Assembly: GCA_018340375.1 (NCBI GenBank)
Contig: JAFFJZ010000001.1
Coordinates: 35,828,001-35,892,000, forward strand
Reading direction: 5' to 3'
Origin: Gonatopus flavifemur
Taxonomy: Eukaryota > Arthropoda > Insecta > Hymenoptera > Dryinidae
Length of the DNA stretch: 64,000 nucleotides
Position numbers and translations under genes: made by a program. Positions 24,954-38,344 of this stretch are shown here, piece by piece. How positions within the stretch are numbered: position 1 is the first letter of the stretch; each line of letters opens with the position of its first letter. Below the pieces are notes generated by a model. It made no database searches, was not told where the DNA came from, and saw only the letters and a list, made by a program, of their open reading frames with translations.

Positions 24954-27900
24954 TTTTCACATTCTCGGATGAAAATTGCGATTGGAGTAACAGAATGGAG
25001 TAGTGATGTGAATCTTTGAAAAAGGTCGATGCTTTGTATGTATAAAAAGTATATAATTTTTATACAATTCAATCAAAATTCGACAATTGTCATATAAGAA
25101 AGAATCGATCTTTCTCAATAAAGCCAATTACTAGAATGAAAATACTTGACCATTTGTAATACACTATCATTCAGATATTCCATTCTTTGTAATCCTTTTG
25201 TTCAAATTACATGGAAATCATATCATTCAAACGCAAGACAATCAACCGACATGAGTTAATGAACGTGAATTATAATGAAATCTTCATCGAATATGCATTT
25301 TAGCTTCCCTGTGTATCATATTCCAAATAAAATAGGATTCAGATGACCTCGTAGAATCAGGAATATCTGGTTGCTGTTACAAATTAACCAAAATTAATAC
25401 AACAGAAAATTGGAATAAACAACGATATGGTTCGCGAGAAGATCATTCTGGTCTTGATATTGAGAGAATTTTGGAAGTTATTGAATATAATGAAACGAGA
25501 GTGAATTTTAATTTGAATTGTACGCATATTTGTTGTGTTTGATGAACAAAAGAATATTGATTGATGATATCACATTCAGATGTAAATTCAGTTGTACATA
25601 TCGTTGATTTATTTCATTGGAAAAAACATTTTCGATTTGAAACATACCCAAGTGATTTTCTAGGTACTCGGTACCGCTTCGCTTAGTATGAATTCAATAA
25701 CGAGTCATCAAATATTAAGTGAATTAGGGAAAAAAGCTCAAATCAATTACAGAAGTGTGAAAATTATTAGAATAATTGTTATTTCCAAAATAACTCCAAC
25801 TTTTGCCTCAGATTATGCATTTATCTGTGGAGTACTATTTTGTCTTTTTGATATCATAATTTTTCATCCTTCCATTTCTGAGTTAATTATTATAACAATT
25901 TTTCTTTCCAATCTTTTTCCACTCTAATGATCTCAACACCTCGATCTCAAATTGAACAGTATATGATGATAGATATCCGCTGGGAATTTAGAATAGTTAA
26001 CAACCAATTCCGACCGGGATTTTTATTGGTTTCATCGTAACTCAACTATCATTCCTTGTCGTGTATATAAATTTTATACAATGAAACACCAGTTCTTAAT
26101 ATCAAAATATTGCACATTGTTAGTTATTTTAAGGCATATGAAGATGCTCATAATGAAAAAGAACTTTGTACAAATGAAATTGTTATATAGTCATCATGGA
26201 ATATTCCTTCGTTCAAAAATGGAGGGCTTAAGAACTATTTATATCAAGAAATAAAACCAGTACTCCATAAATGATTGCATTCCTTCAGAGGAAAGTTGGA
26301 ACAGTTTTGGAAATCACAATTATTCTAATAATTTCCATACCTCTGTACTGTATAAATCTGAGAAACAGTTCTCAACATCGGAATTATAGAAATTTTAAAT
26401 CTCTTCCGACTGATCTTCAATACAGGGAATCAGAAGAAATCTAAAAGAATTTGCTATGATGAATTGAGAGGAGTTATGAGAAGATTAACAAGTCATTGAT
26501 ATAAATTAAGTTTTCACGTGGAATACGTTGTCATATGTTGATCAATGGGAGAGTTAGAATGTTGAAAAATTTTCAAGCTGATAAAACCAATCTTTTGCCA
26601 ATTCTTTTGACCCTCGAGACCACGCAATAGCACTGTGGAAAAAAATCTGCTTTTTACATAAATAGTTTATTGAATTTCATAATGAAATATTGAATTGAAT
26701 AATATAATTCCTAATGTTGAAAATTTTCTTCTCAATGCTAAGAATTTTCTCCTTGATTTTAATACCACATTTATGAAATTTAATCAATAATAATGGTTAT
26801 GATTAATTGAAAATTTTTGAAGTTCCATCAATAATATCACGTTTTAGAACTAATCATCCGATCAGTCCTTATATTCTAGGTTTTTGTGGTTTAGTTGTGC
26901 AAAAACTCTTCAACCAAAACATTTTTTGTAATTAATGGATCGAAAATTGACTTTTTCATTTGAAACTTCTAGCTAAATTACTTCGTGAATTCATGTTATA
27001 ATGAAAATGATTGGGTTCTAGTCCCTGATCGGGTATAGGGTCTTTTACCTTATTATTAAATTTAATATGAAAATATGATATTTCATGAAGAGTTTCATAT
27101 TAAAGTCAAGAATTTTTCTAACAACAAGGTACATTCTCTTCGCGGATTGGCTTGAAAAATCGTAGCAATATTATTACAATATCCAGCAAATATCATTTGA
27201 TCCATGACCGATTGTAGCGAGGTTTGAAATATATTATAAAAAACATGACTTGTTTCATCAGTTATAACGTGATATCACCATTTTGCAAATTTTCAAGATC
27301 AACAAATTGGAATTTCTTCTCGCCTATACAGACTTTATAGAGTTATACGCTTCCAAGGAATACTCAAATTCACTGACAGGTTAGGAATTTTGCTCTGAAC
27401 AAAGGTGACAAAGTAAAAGAACATTTCAGAGTGAGGTGTATCGGGTAAAAGTTCCATTGTCACCTTTAACATCTGTGAAGATTGAACAAAAATCACTTGA
27501 GATTATTTCGTAATCCTGTCGAGTCGAAGGGTCTTGAAATGACTTTGATTTCAAAGCGGAAAATGAATTTCTCAAACAGTTTTCAGAGATCCTTGATGTG
27601 GAAGTTTTCATCCATTCTCACATTATATTATTTGAAATATCTGAAATTCATTTGAAAGAGTTTTGTAGATCATTTTTGAAAATTTCGCATCAAATATTTG
27701 GAAGCGATGTCAAGTTTTCTCATGATCGTTCTGCTACGTTATACGCAATTTGCACCTCGCATATCTGAGGAACGAATGGATCTCAAACGATGTGAAATAT
27801 TTGATTTTTTCAACTTACTAGGGTTTTTAATAGATAAGGTAGGATTCAGGTTATTAATTTTGCACTCGTTTCAACAGAGAATAGTATCATTCTCATCAAA

Positions 27901-28240
27901 TTTCGGAACACCGTCACAAGGGATTTTGTTTTATTTCCGATTTTCGCTGATAGGTAAGTTATATACAAGAGAGACAAGGTTAGTGTACTCGCCACGAGGC
28001 TGTTAGAATCTTAACAACAACAACAATAACAACTGCTCCCTAATCTACGACACCGTATTATTCAACAACGGCATTGTTGAAGTTATAAAAGTAGTTCATT
28101 TGAGACAGTAATGCCGTTGGAATCAGTAAATTGCTGAAATGTGGTTAACGGCATAGTGGAATGAAACTTCGCGCAATTCAAGCTTATCAAGAGAATTTTC
28201 GAATGCTCGTGCATAAATATTCAGCTTTTCCTGTACAACA
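24954..28240. other. Intron sequence, no gene seen
   Basis: AT-rich. Scattered short open frames have no recognisable domain, splice context or codon pattern. Confidence 0.4.
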
Positions 28241-28844
28241 CCCAATAAACACACACACGTTATTTCAACGTTGAACAAACGTTACACTGCCGAACGGACG
28301 TCAGTCGTCAATTTCATAACGTTCATTTTTGATTGAAATTTGGTAGGGAAATAGACGTCCAGAAATCACGTTGTAATAACGCGTAATTTGAACTAATAGT
28401 CGAAAATCACCATCAAACGACGTGTTTCAAACGGGCTCAAATTACGCGTTTAGAATGTGTTTATTAAACCTTGTGTTTGAACTTCAATAACATGTTTTGC
28501 TTGAAATTTTGAACGAAACCGAACAACACAGGTTGAAAATTCAAACAAAGAGCAAAATAGTAAATAGTGTGGCTCCCTCTCCAAATTCTCTCATGTTCGG
28601 AAATAATATTTTTTTCGATATTGATGAATAATTTTCACAATAATTTGTTGGGCTTGATTTACGTTTTGAAACCATCATTGGGACACGTCAATATTTGACG
28701 TCTTTCAAACGATTTCTAAACCGTTGCCATGACGTCCTTTTATGTTTGAAGAACCTTAACATTCAACGCGAGAATATTACTAATTCACAACGTGTGGTTA
28801 TTGACTGCTTTTGACGTTTTTGAAACGTGTGGGTGTTTATTGGG
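28241..28844. mobile_element. CCCAATAAACAC element, copy 1
   Basis: A 604-bp element. The ends are CCCAATAAACACACAC and, reversed, CCCAATAAACACCCAC. The body is rich in AACGTT, GACGTC and ACGT words. It is homologous, in opposite orientation, to 49294-49955; shared blocks include CATAACGTTCATTTTTG. Confidence 0.8.
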
Positions 28845-29186
28845 CAAGAGCTGAATTCTGAAATGTTTCTGAGAAATATCTCTGCTTTTTGATTCAACAA
28901 ACGAATAATCTCATCATTTTGTAATCTAGACACATCACTTGATTACCATGTGATTTTCTGATCTTGTTGTTGTATGGAACTTATATCACTTCATCGAACA
29001 CAGTAAACTATTTATTGTCAAAACTTCAATCTCAACAGAACATAAATAGATGGGAATAGCTAAATATTGGATAATTATTTTGTAACTTTTTCATTTGATT
29101 GGAATGAATTAACCTTGGCAGTTCATTGGCCAATATCAGGGCCAGGGATACGTCTAGTCTGCCTCGATAGCGGCAGGTAAGGAATA

Positions 29187-29573
29187 GGGCTTCGCACGAG
29201 GCTCGCGTCAAACAAAGATAAAATAGTTACCAATAATTTTTAATTTAATAGTTACCAATCTCTTGAAATATCAAGATGATCAAGATAATTTGAGAGTACA
29301 AATGGAATCCATGGAATGGGGTGGAACCTTGATCATTCGAACAAAATTAGCAGAGATATAATTGTGAAATATGCAACGAGACCTGCACCGAGACCGATAC
29401 CGAGACTGAGAGAATATCTTCGTTATCCTCTCCGATGGAGAGGAATTCCATGTGATTTTTTTTTACACCTTAGGTAGAAGCTTGATTCCGTTCAAAATTT
29501 TTATGTCTCAAATTTTCAGAACAGTAAATATAGATAATTTTTCAATTTAAGACGAGAGTCTCGTGCGAAGCCC
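29187..29573. mobile_element. TA-flanked MITE with GGGCTTCGCACGAG ends
   Basis: A 387-bp element between TA sites (29185-29186 and 29574-29575). The terminal repeat GGGCTTCGCACGAG is perfect over 14 bp and extends imperfectly to about 22 bp. The interior has a CGAGACC/GATACCGAGACT tandem. Confidence 0.75.
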
Positions 29574-31053
29574 TAGTAAGGAGCGAAAGAGCGCCTAAAA
29601 TGATTTCTACTGGGCGGTTATTGAATTTAGTTAGGACGATTGATATTCTAGTTATCCGAATTTTACAGTTTCCTTTAGGGTGATGATCGATTGATTAAAG
29701 AGTAGAATATTTTGTACATATCTCTTCCAATGGAATTATATATCATTGTTTTGACTTTTATGCTTCTAGAGAGCGGAGTTTACAACTGTGGAATTCTTGA
29801 AGTGGAAAGTTATATATACGCTGTAGTATAATCTCAAACACAGATCATTTTTTCATGTGAAAAGAATCCTTCAGAAATGATTCTATACAGTTTATGTGAA
29901 TTTATTATTTAGAATACATGTATAAAATCAATAAACATTATATACAATTGATACATCATGATGTTTGGGCAAAAGAATTCTCAATAGTGCCTTGAACGTG
30001 GCTTTTTACTTGGAAAATCCCGAATTTTGTTCCCCAGATTTCTTTTACTCAGTATTGATCGCGTGGGATATAAATATTGTGGAATATAAGTTCTTGGAAA
30101 CGATTTTGAGCTGAAATATTTGTTTGTGTTCCTTCTCATAGTCCCTAATGAATTCCAAGAAAATGTCATTACTTTTTATGATATTACGCGTTGTTTCGAG
30201 AACTGTTGAGCTGAATAAATATCCTGGAATCGATAAATTACTACCCCCTCCAATTTGAAGTACCCACAATAATGGATACCCTTATAACGGATGGTTTCGA
30301 ATATATCAATTTTCATCCTGATGGGTAATTCTTCTACAGTTATCTATTTTATTCCACAACACTGCCATCCTAAGCCAAAAGACTGTACATATTGAATATG
30401 ATGCGAATGCCATGATTTGTTAACCAGTTAAAAAGAATTTATTCGAATATGAATATATAAAAATCGGAGAGAAATTTTGTTGACATACGGCCTTTTGGTT
30501 CAGGACGCCAGAATATTCAAGATTGTGACGTATTATACAAAAACTCCATTCTCTCTCCTTTTCATGCTGCACGAATATGAATTCATGAGAAGTTATTTAT
30601 TTATCTGAGGTTATTTATAGTAATGAAAAATGATTTATAAAAAAGCATGTGCAAAGATGGATGCTTGAGCGATGCATTCAGAAGTAGTGCTGTGCTTTGT
30701 GCATGAGGATTTTTGTATCTCCTGTAATGATTTTTCCTTTTCGTCTTTTTTAGTCATAATATATATATATACAAACGAGGGGAGGAGACAATATAGAAGA
30801 AAACTTGTATTGCAATCAGGTTCTTATCACAATATGTTTCCTAATCAAGCGTTAATTACACATCTTATCCATAATTTCAACTCTGGGGACGAAAATCGGA
30901 TTCCATTATATTATTTCATTTTTGTACTGTGGAAAACTTCTTCCTGCCAGTTGCAAAATGATTCAAATTTCACAAACTAATGAAGTGACGATGAGCTTGG
31001 ATCTTCTATAACTCCTAGGGGAAAAATTTTGTTGGAAAAGAGTTTGAATTTTC

Positions 31054-31298
31054 GAATTCCCCAATGTTGTTGAAGTTTGAATCGTTTAAAGAAACGAAAC
31101 GACAATTCAAACTCATAAAATTTGATGAGTCATCAGTATTTATGTTCCTGAATAATTCACTCCTTGGAACTGGTCACATCGTTGAAAGAATGTTCTGCAA
31201 GATTTTTGGGTTCTCACAGCTGAGTATTTCGTTATTCCATTACCAATTCGTTCCAATAAACGATTCAAACTTCAAAAACATATTTCCCAAAGGGATTC
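31054..31298. mobile_element. Foldback family R2, copy 1
   Basis: The arms carry GTTGAAGTTTGAATCGTTTA and its reverse complement. The body (ACGAAATACTCAGCTGT on the minus strand) matches 47348-47580, which lies in the opposite orientation. Confidence 0.65.
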
Positions 31299-32703
31299 AA
31301 TATATTTCCGAAAAATTCATCATTCTTTACTAGAGCAATATAGGAAAATTGTTTTCTCAAGTCGAATGCACACGTGGAATTCAAAATATAATTCAGTCAA
31401 TGTGCATAATAGAAGAATCATTTTTCGGATGAGTAAATTGAGAAACAAAATATCTGAATAAGAGTCCAAATATATAGATATCTGCGTGACAATATTGACC
31501 GAAGCATCGATGGTTTTTAAAAACAGAGGGTAGAATTTTAAATTGGCTGCTGTTTCATAAACGTTATCCCATGCGACATGTATTTTCTTCCGCCACTACC
31601 GACAAATACTCGGAAATTCTTGTGTATATAGTACAATAAACCGAGAACTTGAGAGAACAATATTGTTCTACGTTAATTAATCCCAACCAATTGTAAACAA
31701 AGTGGTATGTGGCGCGTTTCACCCATAATCCTAACAGACGCATTGTGTGAGGATGAATTTGGTAACATGCGTCAAATATATCTGTTCATTACACGCATAC
31801 GTGAACGAATGCAATTAATACAAACTGAAAACGAATGATGAAAGCAAAACGTGTGTTATTGAAAATTTTTCATTGAGATCAATGTATGCGATTCGATAGG
31901 TGATATTGTCTTCCCAATGGGAATACTCTCCACCACCGAATTGAAATGATGAATTCATTTGCAAAAAATACTTTGTCGTTTGATCCAAGTGTAATTGATG
32001 TTCATCATCGATGGATGCTGTTTTAACGGTGATAATTGATTGGGTTATGAGGAGGGAAAGAGAGAATGATCCCATTTCGTGTGTGTGAATCACATGCTAG
32101 AAACGTGATATGAATATACGCATTGATTATTAGATAGAAAATGAGACAACGATGGGTGGGTGGAGAAATTCATGGGAAATCGAATCGACGAAAAGTCAGG
32201 ATGTGGTTTGAGCTTGAAGTTAGATTTTTAATGTTATTTACGAATTTACACGAGCGGATGGAGTTATGTATTTACAATTCTAGGTGCATCATGAAAGGAT
32301 ATAGGGAATTATGTGCTTTTGAATTGATTGCCATCGCGGAAGAGATGCGGATACTTTGTTCATGCGATAATATCTATGTTAAACGTGATATGGATATGTG
32401 ATCTGGTGAAATTCTTTCATCCAGTTTTCAATCAGATTGAACCGGATTCGATGGGATTTCTATTGAAGGATCCATTCAGTCCAGCTGAATCTCATTAACA
32501 CGTTATCCGAGTAGTTTCAAACAGAATATTGTACAGTACTCAGAGGGATTCTGGGAAATACAGGACAAAAATGATGGAATAATTTTTTATTTCGTACTGG
32601 AATTAATCTCGATTATAGATTAATTCTAGACCAAAGATGTAGCTGGAACAATGCATAATATAGGATACGAATCGAGAAAATCTGATACCACCACAAAAAT
32701 TCC

Positions 32704-32859
32704 GCACGGAGGAAAAAGATCATGGAATGATCACTAGAAAAGATAGTAAACTGGTGACAACTACGAATTTCTGAACACAGTTGATAACAGAGACGAGTAA
32801 TGGTTCGTATTTTGGTATACTAAAATACAATATAGTTCCATGATCTTTTTTCTCCGTGC
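32704..32859. mobile_element. MITE with GCACGGAGGAAAAAGATCATG ends
   Basis: A 156-bp element. The left end GCACGGAGGAAAAAGATCAT and the reversed right end GCACGGAGAAAAAAGATCAT match over about 24 bp, including CATGGAA. Confidence 0.75.
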
Positions 32860-33249
32860 ACATAAGTTTATTTATTTAATTTCTCTTTTTTTCACTCAAG
32901 TGAGGAATCAATAGTAGGTATATGAAATAACTCCAATCATAAATTTCAATTCTAATTCATGTAAATGGAAGGAAATAATGAAGAACAGCAGTTGAATTAC
33001 AATCTTGGTCTGAAACGGGTTCGTTTATAGGGAATCTAAACCCGTGTCCTGTTGCAATAATTAGTATCATCCGCTGAGTGCATATTACTTCACCTCAATA
33101 TGAAACATTTTTTTTGAGGGATCATAGTTTAAACAGGAAGACGAATTTTCATCATTTCTCTGAAATTTTTCAGTTCTGGAGAATTTTGATGATTGTTCCG
33201 AGAATTCTCATGATTTCGAGTCGAACTTTTATCCTCCTGATTTTCTTAA

Positions 33250-33877
33250 GGGAAGATCCTCATGAAGCAAATTCTGAAATAAGGTGATTTTCTCGAAGTT
33301 TTTTTCTTTAGAAGGAAGTAAATTAAGAACTCGGGTTATTAGATACTCATTGATGGGTCTTAAAGTGCATGAAAAAAATGTTCTCGAGTTAAAAGATTCC
33401 TATCCCGAAACTTTAAAGGCGTATTTCTCGAAACCATGTTTTTCAAGGTTGGCTCCACGATACCCTAGTAGAAATTTTGGATGGGAAAATACCAGGCCCT
33501 AACGAGGGATGCCTGATTTCTCATCACGTCCTTATCAGGTTTCGTTACGGTTTTGGCTTGATTTTATGGAAATCTTATCCGAACCTTATTGTTTCCCTGC
33601 GTTACAATCCTATTTGAATCCTATTAGGGACATCAGATAAGTCTCTTGCAAGGGCCTAATAAGATTTCCCTTATTCACGGTTTCCTGATTCTAACCTGAT
33701 AAGGGCCTTATCGAAAATAGAGAACGCCTGATCAAATTTCTCCTAGGGTATCTCAAAAACTACTGCATAGATCTCTTTTTTTTTATTTTTATTTTGAAGC
33801 CGATTGAATTTATTAGAGAATGAAAAAAAATTCGAGAAAATCACCTTATTTTGGAATCGCTAGAAGAGAACTTCCCT
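33250..33877. mobile_element. TTAA-type family R1, copy B
   Basis: Flanked by TTAA on both sides (33246-33249 and 33878-33881). The ends are GGGAAGATCCTC and, reversed, AGGGAAGTTCTC. It carries a nested TA-type element (33463-33748). Relative to copies A and C it has lost most of its right half, joined at an ATGA shared by both deletion edges (near 33820). Confidence 0.78.
33463..33748. mobile_element. Nested TA-flanked MITE, CCCTAGKAGAAATTT ends
   Basis: A 286-bp element between TA sites (33461-33462 and 33749-33750). The left end is CCCTAGTAGAAATTT and the reversed right end CCCTAGGAGAAATTT. Copies A and C show the uninterrupted site, GGCTCCACGATATCTC. The interior has CCTAATAAGG/CCTTATCAGG words. 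Confidence 0.8.
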
Positions 33878-33881
33878 TTAA

Positions 33882-36453
33882 TTTTCTCAGAATCCTTGAC
33901 CTGCCAGGACTTTATTATATTCATTGGATTGAAACATAATTATATTCTCATCAAATCTGCTGTGAATTTCGAGTCTACTATAAACGCATCAGGTGTGGAG
34001 CAGTTTTATATATTATTATACGATGGAGGCAGTCAGAATTCAATCCAAGAAAAGGGAGATGAATATGACAATGCAATAAAATACATCAAATTTCAAATGA
34101 ACTCCACGAACGTATTCATTTGTAGGAAATGAATGACAATACATCACTGTTCGATTTTCAGTATCCGATCGCATCGATGGTTGTTTCTTTTATTGTAAAA
34201 ATAAATTTATTACCATAGAATTAAAATTCAGGTTTCGTAGATTCGAAAATTTTCGGCTGTGATGAAATTTTATTGAATTTCAGATTGATGCATGTTGTTG
34301 TAAGGCACGATATTACACAAATTTTCATTTTTGAGTCATACAGTGTTTGAAAGATGTATCGAATGTGTAATATCTAACCATATTTATAATATTTAGTTTG
34401 TAAAGTACGCTGTTTATTCAAAACAGCGCGTGCAGTTGATGAATTATGGCACAATATTTCAAATAAACGAGACCTGAATTCTGAATTTTTAGAAACAACC
34501 GTAAAAAATGAAATGGGAAAAGCAATCAAATATCTAGCTCTTGGTTTCTTATAAACCAGATCGTACTTGAGCTTTTTGTATCCAATTTTGTAGTTCGTTT
34601 TTCACTGACTCGATGGAAAACTTCCCCGCGAGGTATTAACACGAAACAATATCACATTCTATCACCCTTTTATATACAAGGGGAAAATATCTTGGGAAAT
34701 GTGTATTCAAAGGTAGAATGAGACATACGAATACCATGGCTTATCAACAATACTGGGAATTATTTGTGTCCATTTAATAATGTAAATCACAAAGGGTATT
34801 TCCAATTAAATTCATTCCATTGAACTTTAGATGAGAAGTTGCGAGTGTAAAAGAGCCTTGGTATTAATTTTCACCGTTCCTGTTGTCCTCAACTCAAAAT
34901 AATCTCTCGTAAATACATTGACAATTGATTCTGTTGTGGAAAAAATTTCAGAGCATATTTATAATCAATGTCTACACCTGCATCGATTGTGATGCATCAT
35001 AAAGTTCATTTTTCTCACAGCAGTATTTCATTCACAGTATTTTCAAAAAAGAGACCACACATATTTGGGATCTTGAGAGATCCATGGATGGGTACATGGA
35101 AGATTGTTGTTTTTATCATTATGAAGATTATATAGCAAGCAAATATGTTTGTGACGATCACCTTATGATATAAGAATTTTACGTTCACGAATCTGCGAGG
35201 GAAAAAGCAATAAAAAAGTTGTAATGCTCAATTATTTCATTAATTCGGTTCCAAAAACCTGTAGAAGTTTTGTATTATTCGTTTAATCTTATAGATAATG
35301 AAAATTTCTTCCACTGAAAAAATGCAGTAATATGATAACGTTTTCGAAGTTTGCGAATGTGTTTTTCTCATTCCATGAAACATCGTTTAGAAAATGGGAG
35401 AATATATGATTGCAAATTAATCTCCTTTTATTAAATTTGATCCACATTGGAATGATTACACCATCTCTTTCTATGTTAATGTTAATCGATATTCATTGAA
35501 TGTGGAATTGATGACGATTCGCACCCATCTAGAAAGAGTCCTACAATAATCAACGTAATGTATATAAACGGAAGTGTAAACATGAGAGAAGTGGATGATC
35601 GAGTATCATTTGATGATTGCATTACTCCAAATTTTCTCAAAATAAATGTAGTTCAACGAGGAAGCAATTAAATCCAAAATTGAAACAGAAAACATCATAT
35701 CATATCTGTAAATTCATGTACATGGTACTAAGTACCTGAATTCTTCTCAATTGTATAGAATATTTCAAATGTTTTGAATGAATAACAGTGTTTTGTCATT
35801 AGGTATAAAATTTACACGAAAAATTTAGTTCACAAAGCTCTCATTCGTTACAATGAATAGTCAATAATTCACTTCACGCTACGTATAAAAAACTGGGAAG
35901 CAGTCCAAATGTACTTCACAACACAAAACTTTTCAAGTACCCAGAGGATTAAGGTAGCCCATCTCTGGAAGAAAGTTCGAAAGGAAAATTGATTCATCGA
36001 AGTATCGATCGTGAACAATAATTCAATTCTGAATGTCTGAATCTCTGGTGACCTCAAGTATTCTTGATCAATTCAACGATTAGAGAGACCCTTCACGTCA
36101 ATGTCAATTCCAATACGTCAAACCGTCAGAATATTTTCATTTCGATTTTCACTTTTCAACGCAACATAACCACAGCCCTCTCCTCTTCGCCCCTTGATTG
36201 TCAATAAATGCAGATGTTGGGAGACATTTGAGTGTGAAAATCCGATAAAAGTTTTCATGTAATTAACCGCATGTTCCGATCCGTGTGAGAAAAACTTCAA
36301 AAAACGCGTATAAAAAACCATTCATTCAAAGAATCAGCTGAAAACCCTTTAATTAAGGGAATTATTGAGTCTTCGTGGAGAAAACCACATTCGCAAATTC
36401 AATTTCATGATATAAAAAACACAAGATGACAAAATTCGATTGAATTGACTTAC
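33882..36453. other. Intron sequence, no gene seen
   Basis: AT-rich sequence just downstream, in the gene's sense, of the Ig6 second-half exon. No second copy of that exon or other coding block was recognised. Confidence 0.4.
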
Positions 36454-36612
36454 CTAGAACGCGGACTTCAACGCTACGTTGAGAAGTTATATTATGTTTA
36501 TTTCTGGCAGTGCACGTGTATGTACCTTGATCAGGATTACGCTGTACATCATCGATGAACAATGTCCCGTTTGCAACTCTCTGTCTCATGTTTGTAGGTA
36601 GTTTCACTGCAT
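36454..36612 (-). CDS. Dscam2: Dscam2-like receptor, Ig6 second-half exon
   Basis: A 53-codon exon completing Ig6. It begins DAVKLPTNMRQRVANGTLFI and ends SVEVRVLG. The RQRVANGTL..DDVQRNPDQGTYTC block matches the E-F-G strands of Dscam Ig6, with the second Ig cysteine in GTYTC. Joined to the first-half exon, the spacing WEK-DAVKLP equals that of Drosophila Dscam1 (WER-GGRELP), which supports the acceptor at TTAG/AT. The donor is CTAG/GTAAGT. Sequons NGT and NIT are present. Phase 1 at both ends, 159 nt. The upstream intron is 10.3 kb and the downstream intron to Ig7A is 17.8 kb. An alternative acceptor, GCAG, 6 nt further in, would remove two codons and cannot be excluded. Confidence 0.88.
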
Positions 36613-37343
36613 CTAATAACAAGTTCAATCAACGTTCTCATAGTTATTTCACAAAATCAACGAGAACATGTGATGCAAGGTATACCGTGCAAGATCTTTG
36701 ATGAGTGCGGTCAAACGATAATCGATTTCCTTTATTCACACGAGATGATACGGATAATTGAAGAAAATAGTATTATCATCTACCGACAGTCACCGAAGAG
36801 ATACAATATTTTGAATGAATTTTATACACGCGAATCAGTTTTCGTTGAAATATGTGGAACCCTAATTACTAAACTTCTTCATAAATTATCATACTCATAC
36901 TTCAAAGGATTTGTAAGTTCATGTAATATTATCCAAGCATGGTTGTAATACGATCAAAATTTTCCATCATTATCTCAACTTCAGTAATAATTTGTCGGTT
37001 CTGGAAGTGCGATATGAAGCTCATTCAAGGATGGAGTATGCGGTTTTTCGAGCGTCTTTTAAATAATTCCAAGAATTCCAGAATCTCCGAGTGAGGTGCG
37101 TTTGAGAATCTATCAGTTGGTCGAATTGGAGAACGCTTTCTCGGAAAATGCAGTTTTTCTGTATTGGGAAATATGTGGTTTGATTCAGGAGCGTCAGAAC
37201 CACATATTTTTTCAATATGGGAAGACGCATTTTTTCAAAAAGTTGTTTTTAAATTCAGTCTAGTGGTTAATGAAGAACAGACAAGCGCTACACTGAGAGA
37301 AAGGGCCTATTCAAATATCCGACAGCTACACGGAAAGAAGAAA

Positions 37344-37840
37344 ACAGCACTGCCCGAAGAGAACATAAAGCTCCAGCGAACGTTGAAATTAGATCTGTAT
37401 AGATCGGATCGAAGGTTCATGAAAGCTAACTTTTAGATTCACAAACGTTCATTAGAGGTACTACGAACGTTGAAATGTCCGCTTTAAAATACTATCAGGC
37501 AACATAGATGGAACGTTCATTGAAGGTTCATCGAAGGTTTGAGGAAGCTTCACAAACATATCTTCACTTAGATTAATTTATAATACTTTATGTTTATTAA
37601 TTAATTTATTTTTCATATAAATTGATTAAAATGAATACAAGTATAGATATTTTTGCGAAGTTTCGTCAAACCTTCGATGAACCTTCAGCGAACGTTCCAT
37701 CTATGTTCCTAACGTCCGTAGAACCTTTGTCAAACGTTTGTGAATGTAAAAGTTAGCTCTAATGAACCTTCGGCCCGATCTATACACATCTGATCTGAAC
37801 GTCCGCTGAAGCTTCATGTTCTGTTCGGGTGGTTACTGTG
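37344..37840. mobile_element. Long-arm foldback element with GAAGGTTCAT words
   Basis: Inverted arms of about 190 bp: 37344-37560 against 37650-37840. Matching words include GTATAGATCGG, CATAGATGGAACGTTC and GAAGGTTCATCGAAGGTTTG. The middle is an AT-rich spacer. The left end is ACAGCACTGCCCGAA and the reversed right end resembles ACAGTAACCACCCGAA. Confidence 0.75.
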
Positions 37841-38344
37841 CATAACAGCAATCAGTTGAAAAACGAATGAAAACACGCTTGGATGATAGAGGTTAGCGCG
37901 ATCACAGTGATGTGTACTGTAGTAAAAATCGTCAATGCTGCTTGGACATTAACGGTTACTGAGAGACGCAGTATAATGACCGGCGGGAATTTGATTTTTC
38001 ATTTTTTTTCAATGAATTACTGCGATTCACAGTAACCATTGCTGTTTTCTTGTTTCCATGTAGGGAATTTAGTCACTGTAAATAAAAATTCAGTTGTGCC
38101 AGCTAAATTTTATTAGTCACAAGTAAATTTTTTATTCCCATTGAACAAACCATTTTATTCATATTTCAGACAGCTAGACTTTTATTCATCCTAACTAGAG
38201 TCTAGCTAGCGCAAATAAAAATCTGGCTGCGGCAACTAGCATTTAGTTGTCCCAACAAAATACTTTGCCAATTGGCACATGGCTTCCTCGTTTGTGTTGG
38301 AAAAAAAATCGACAAATAATGCGGATTGCTAAAAACTTTTTTGT

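Noticed and set aside
31815..32093. 92-codon minus-strand frame
   Set aside because: No recognisable domain, no flanking splice signals and a low-complexity AT-rich context; treated as chance.
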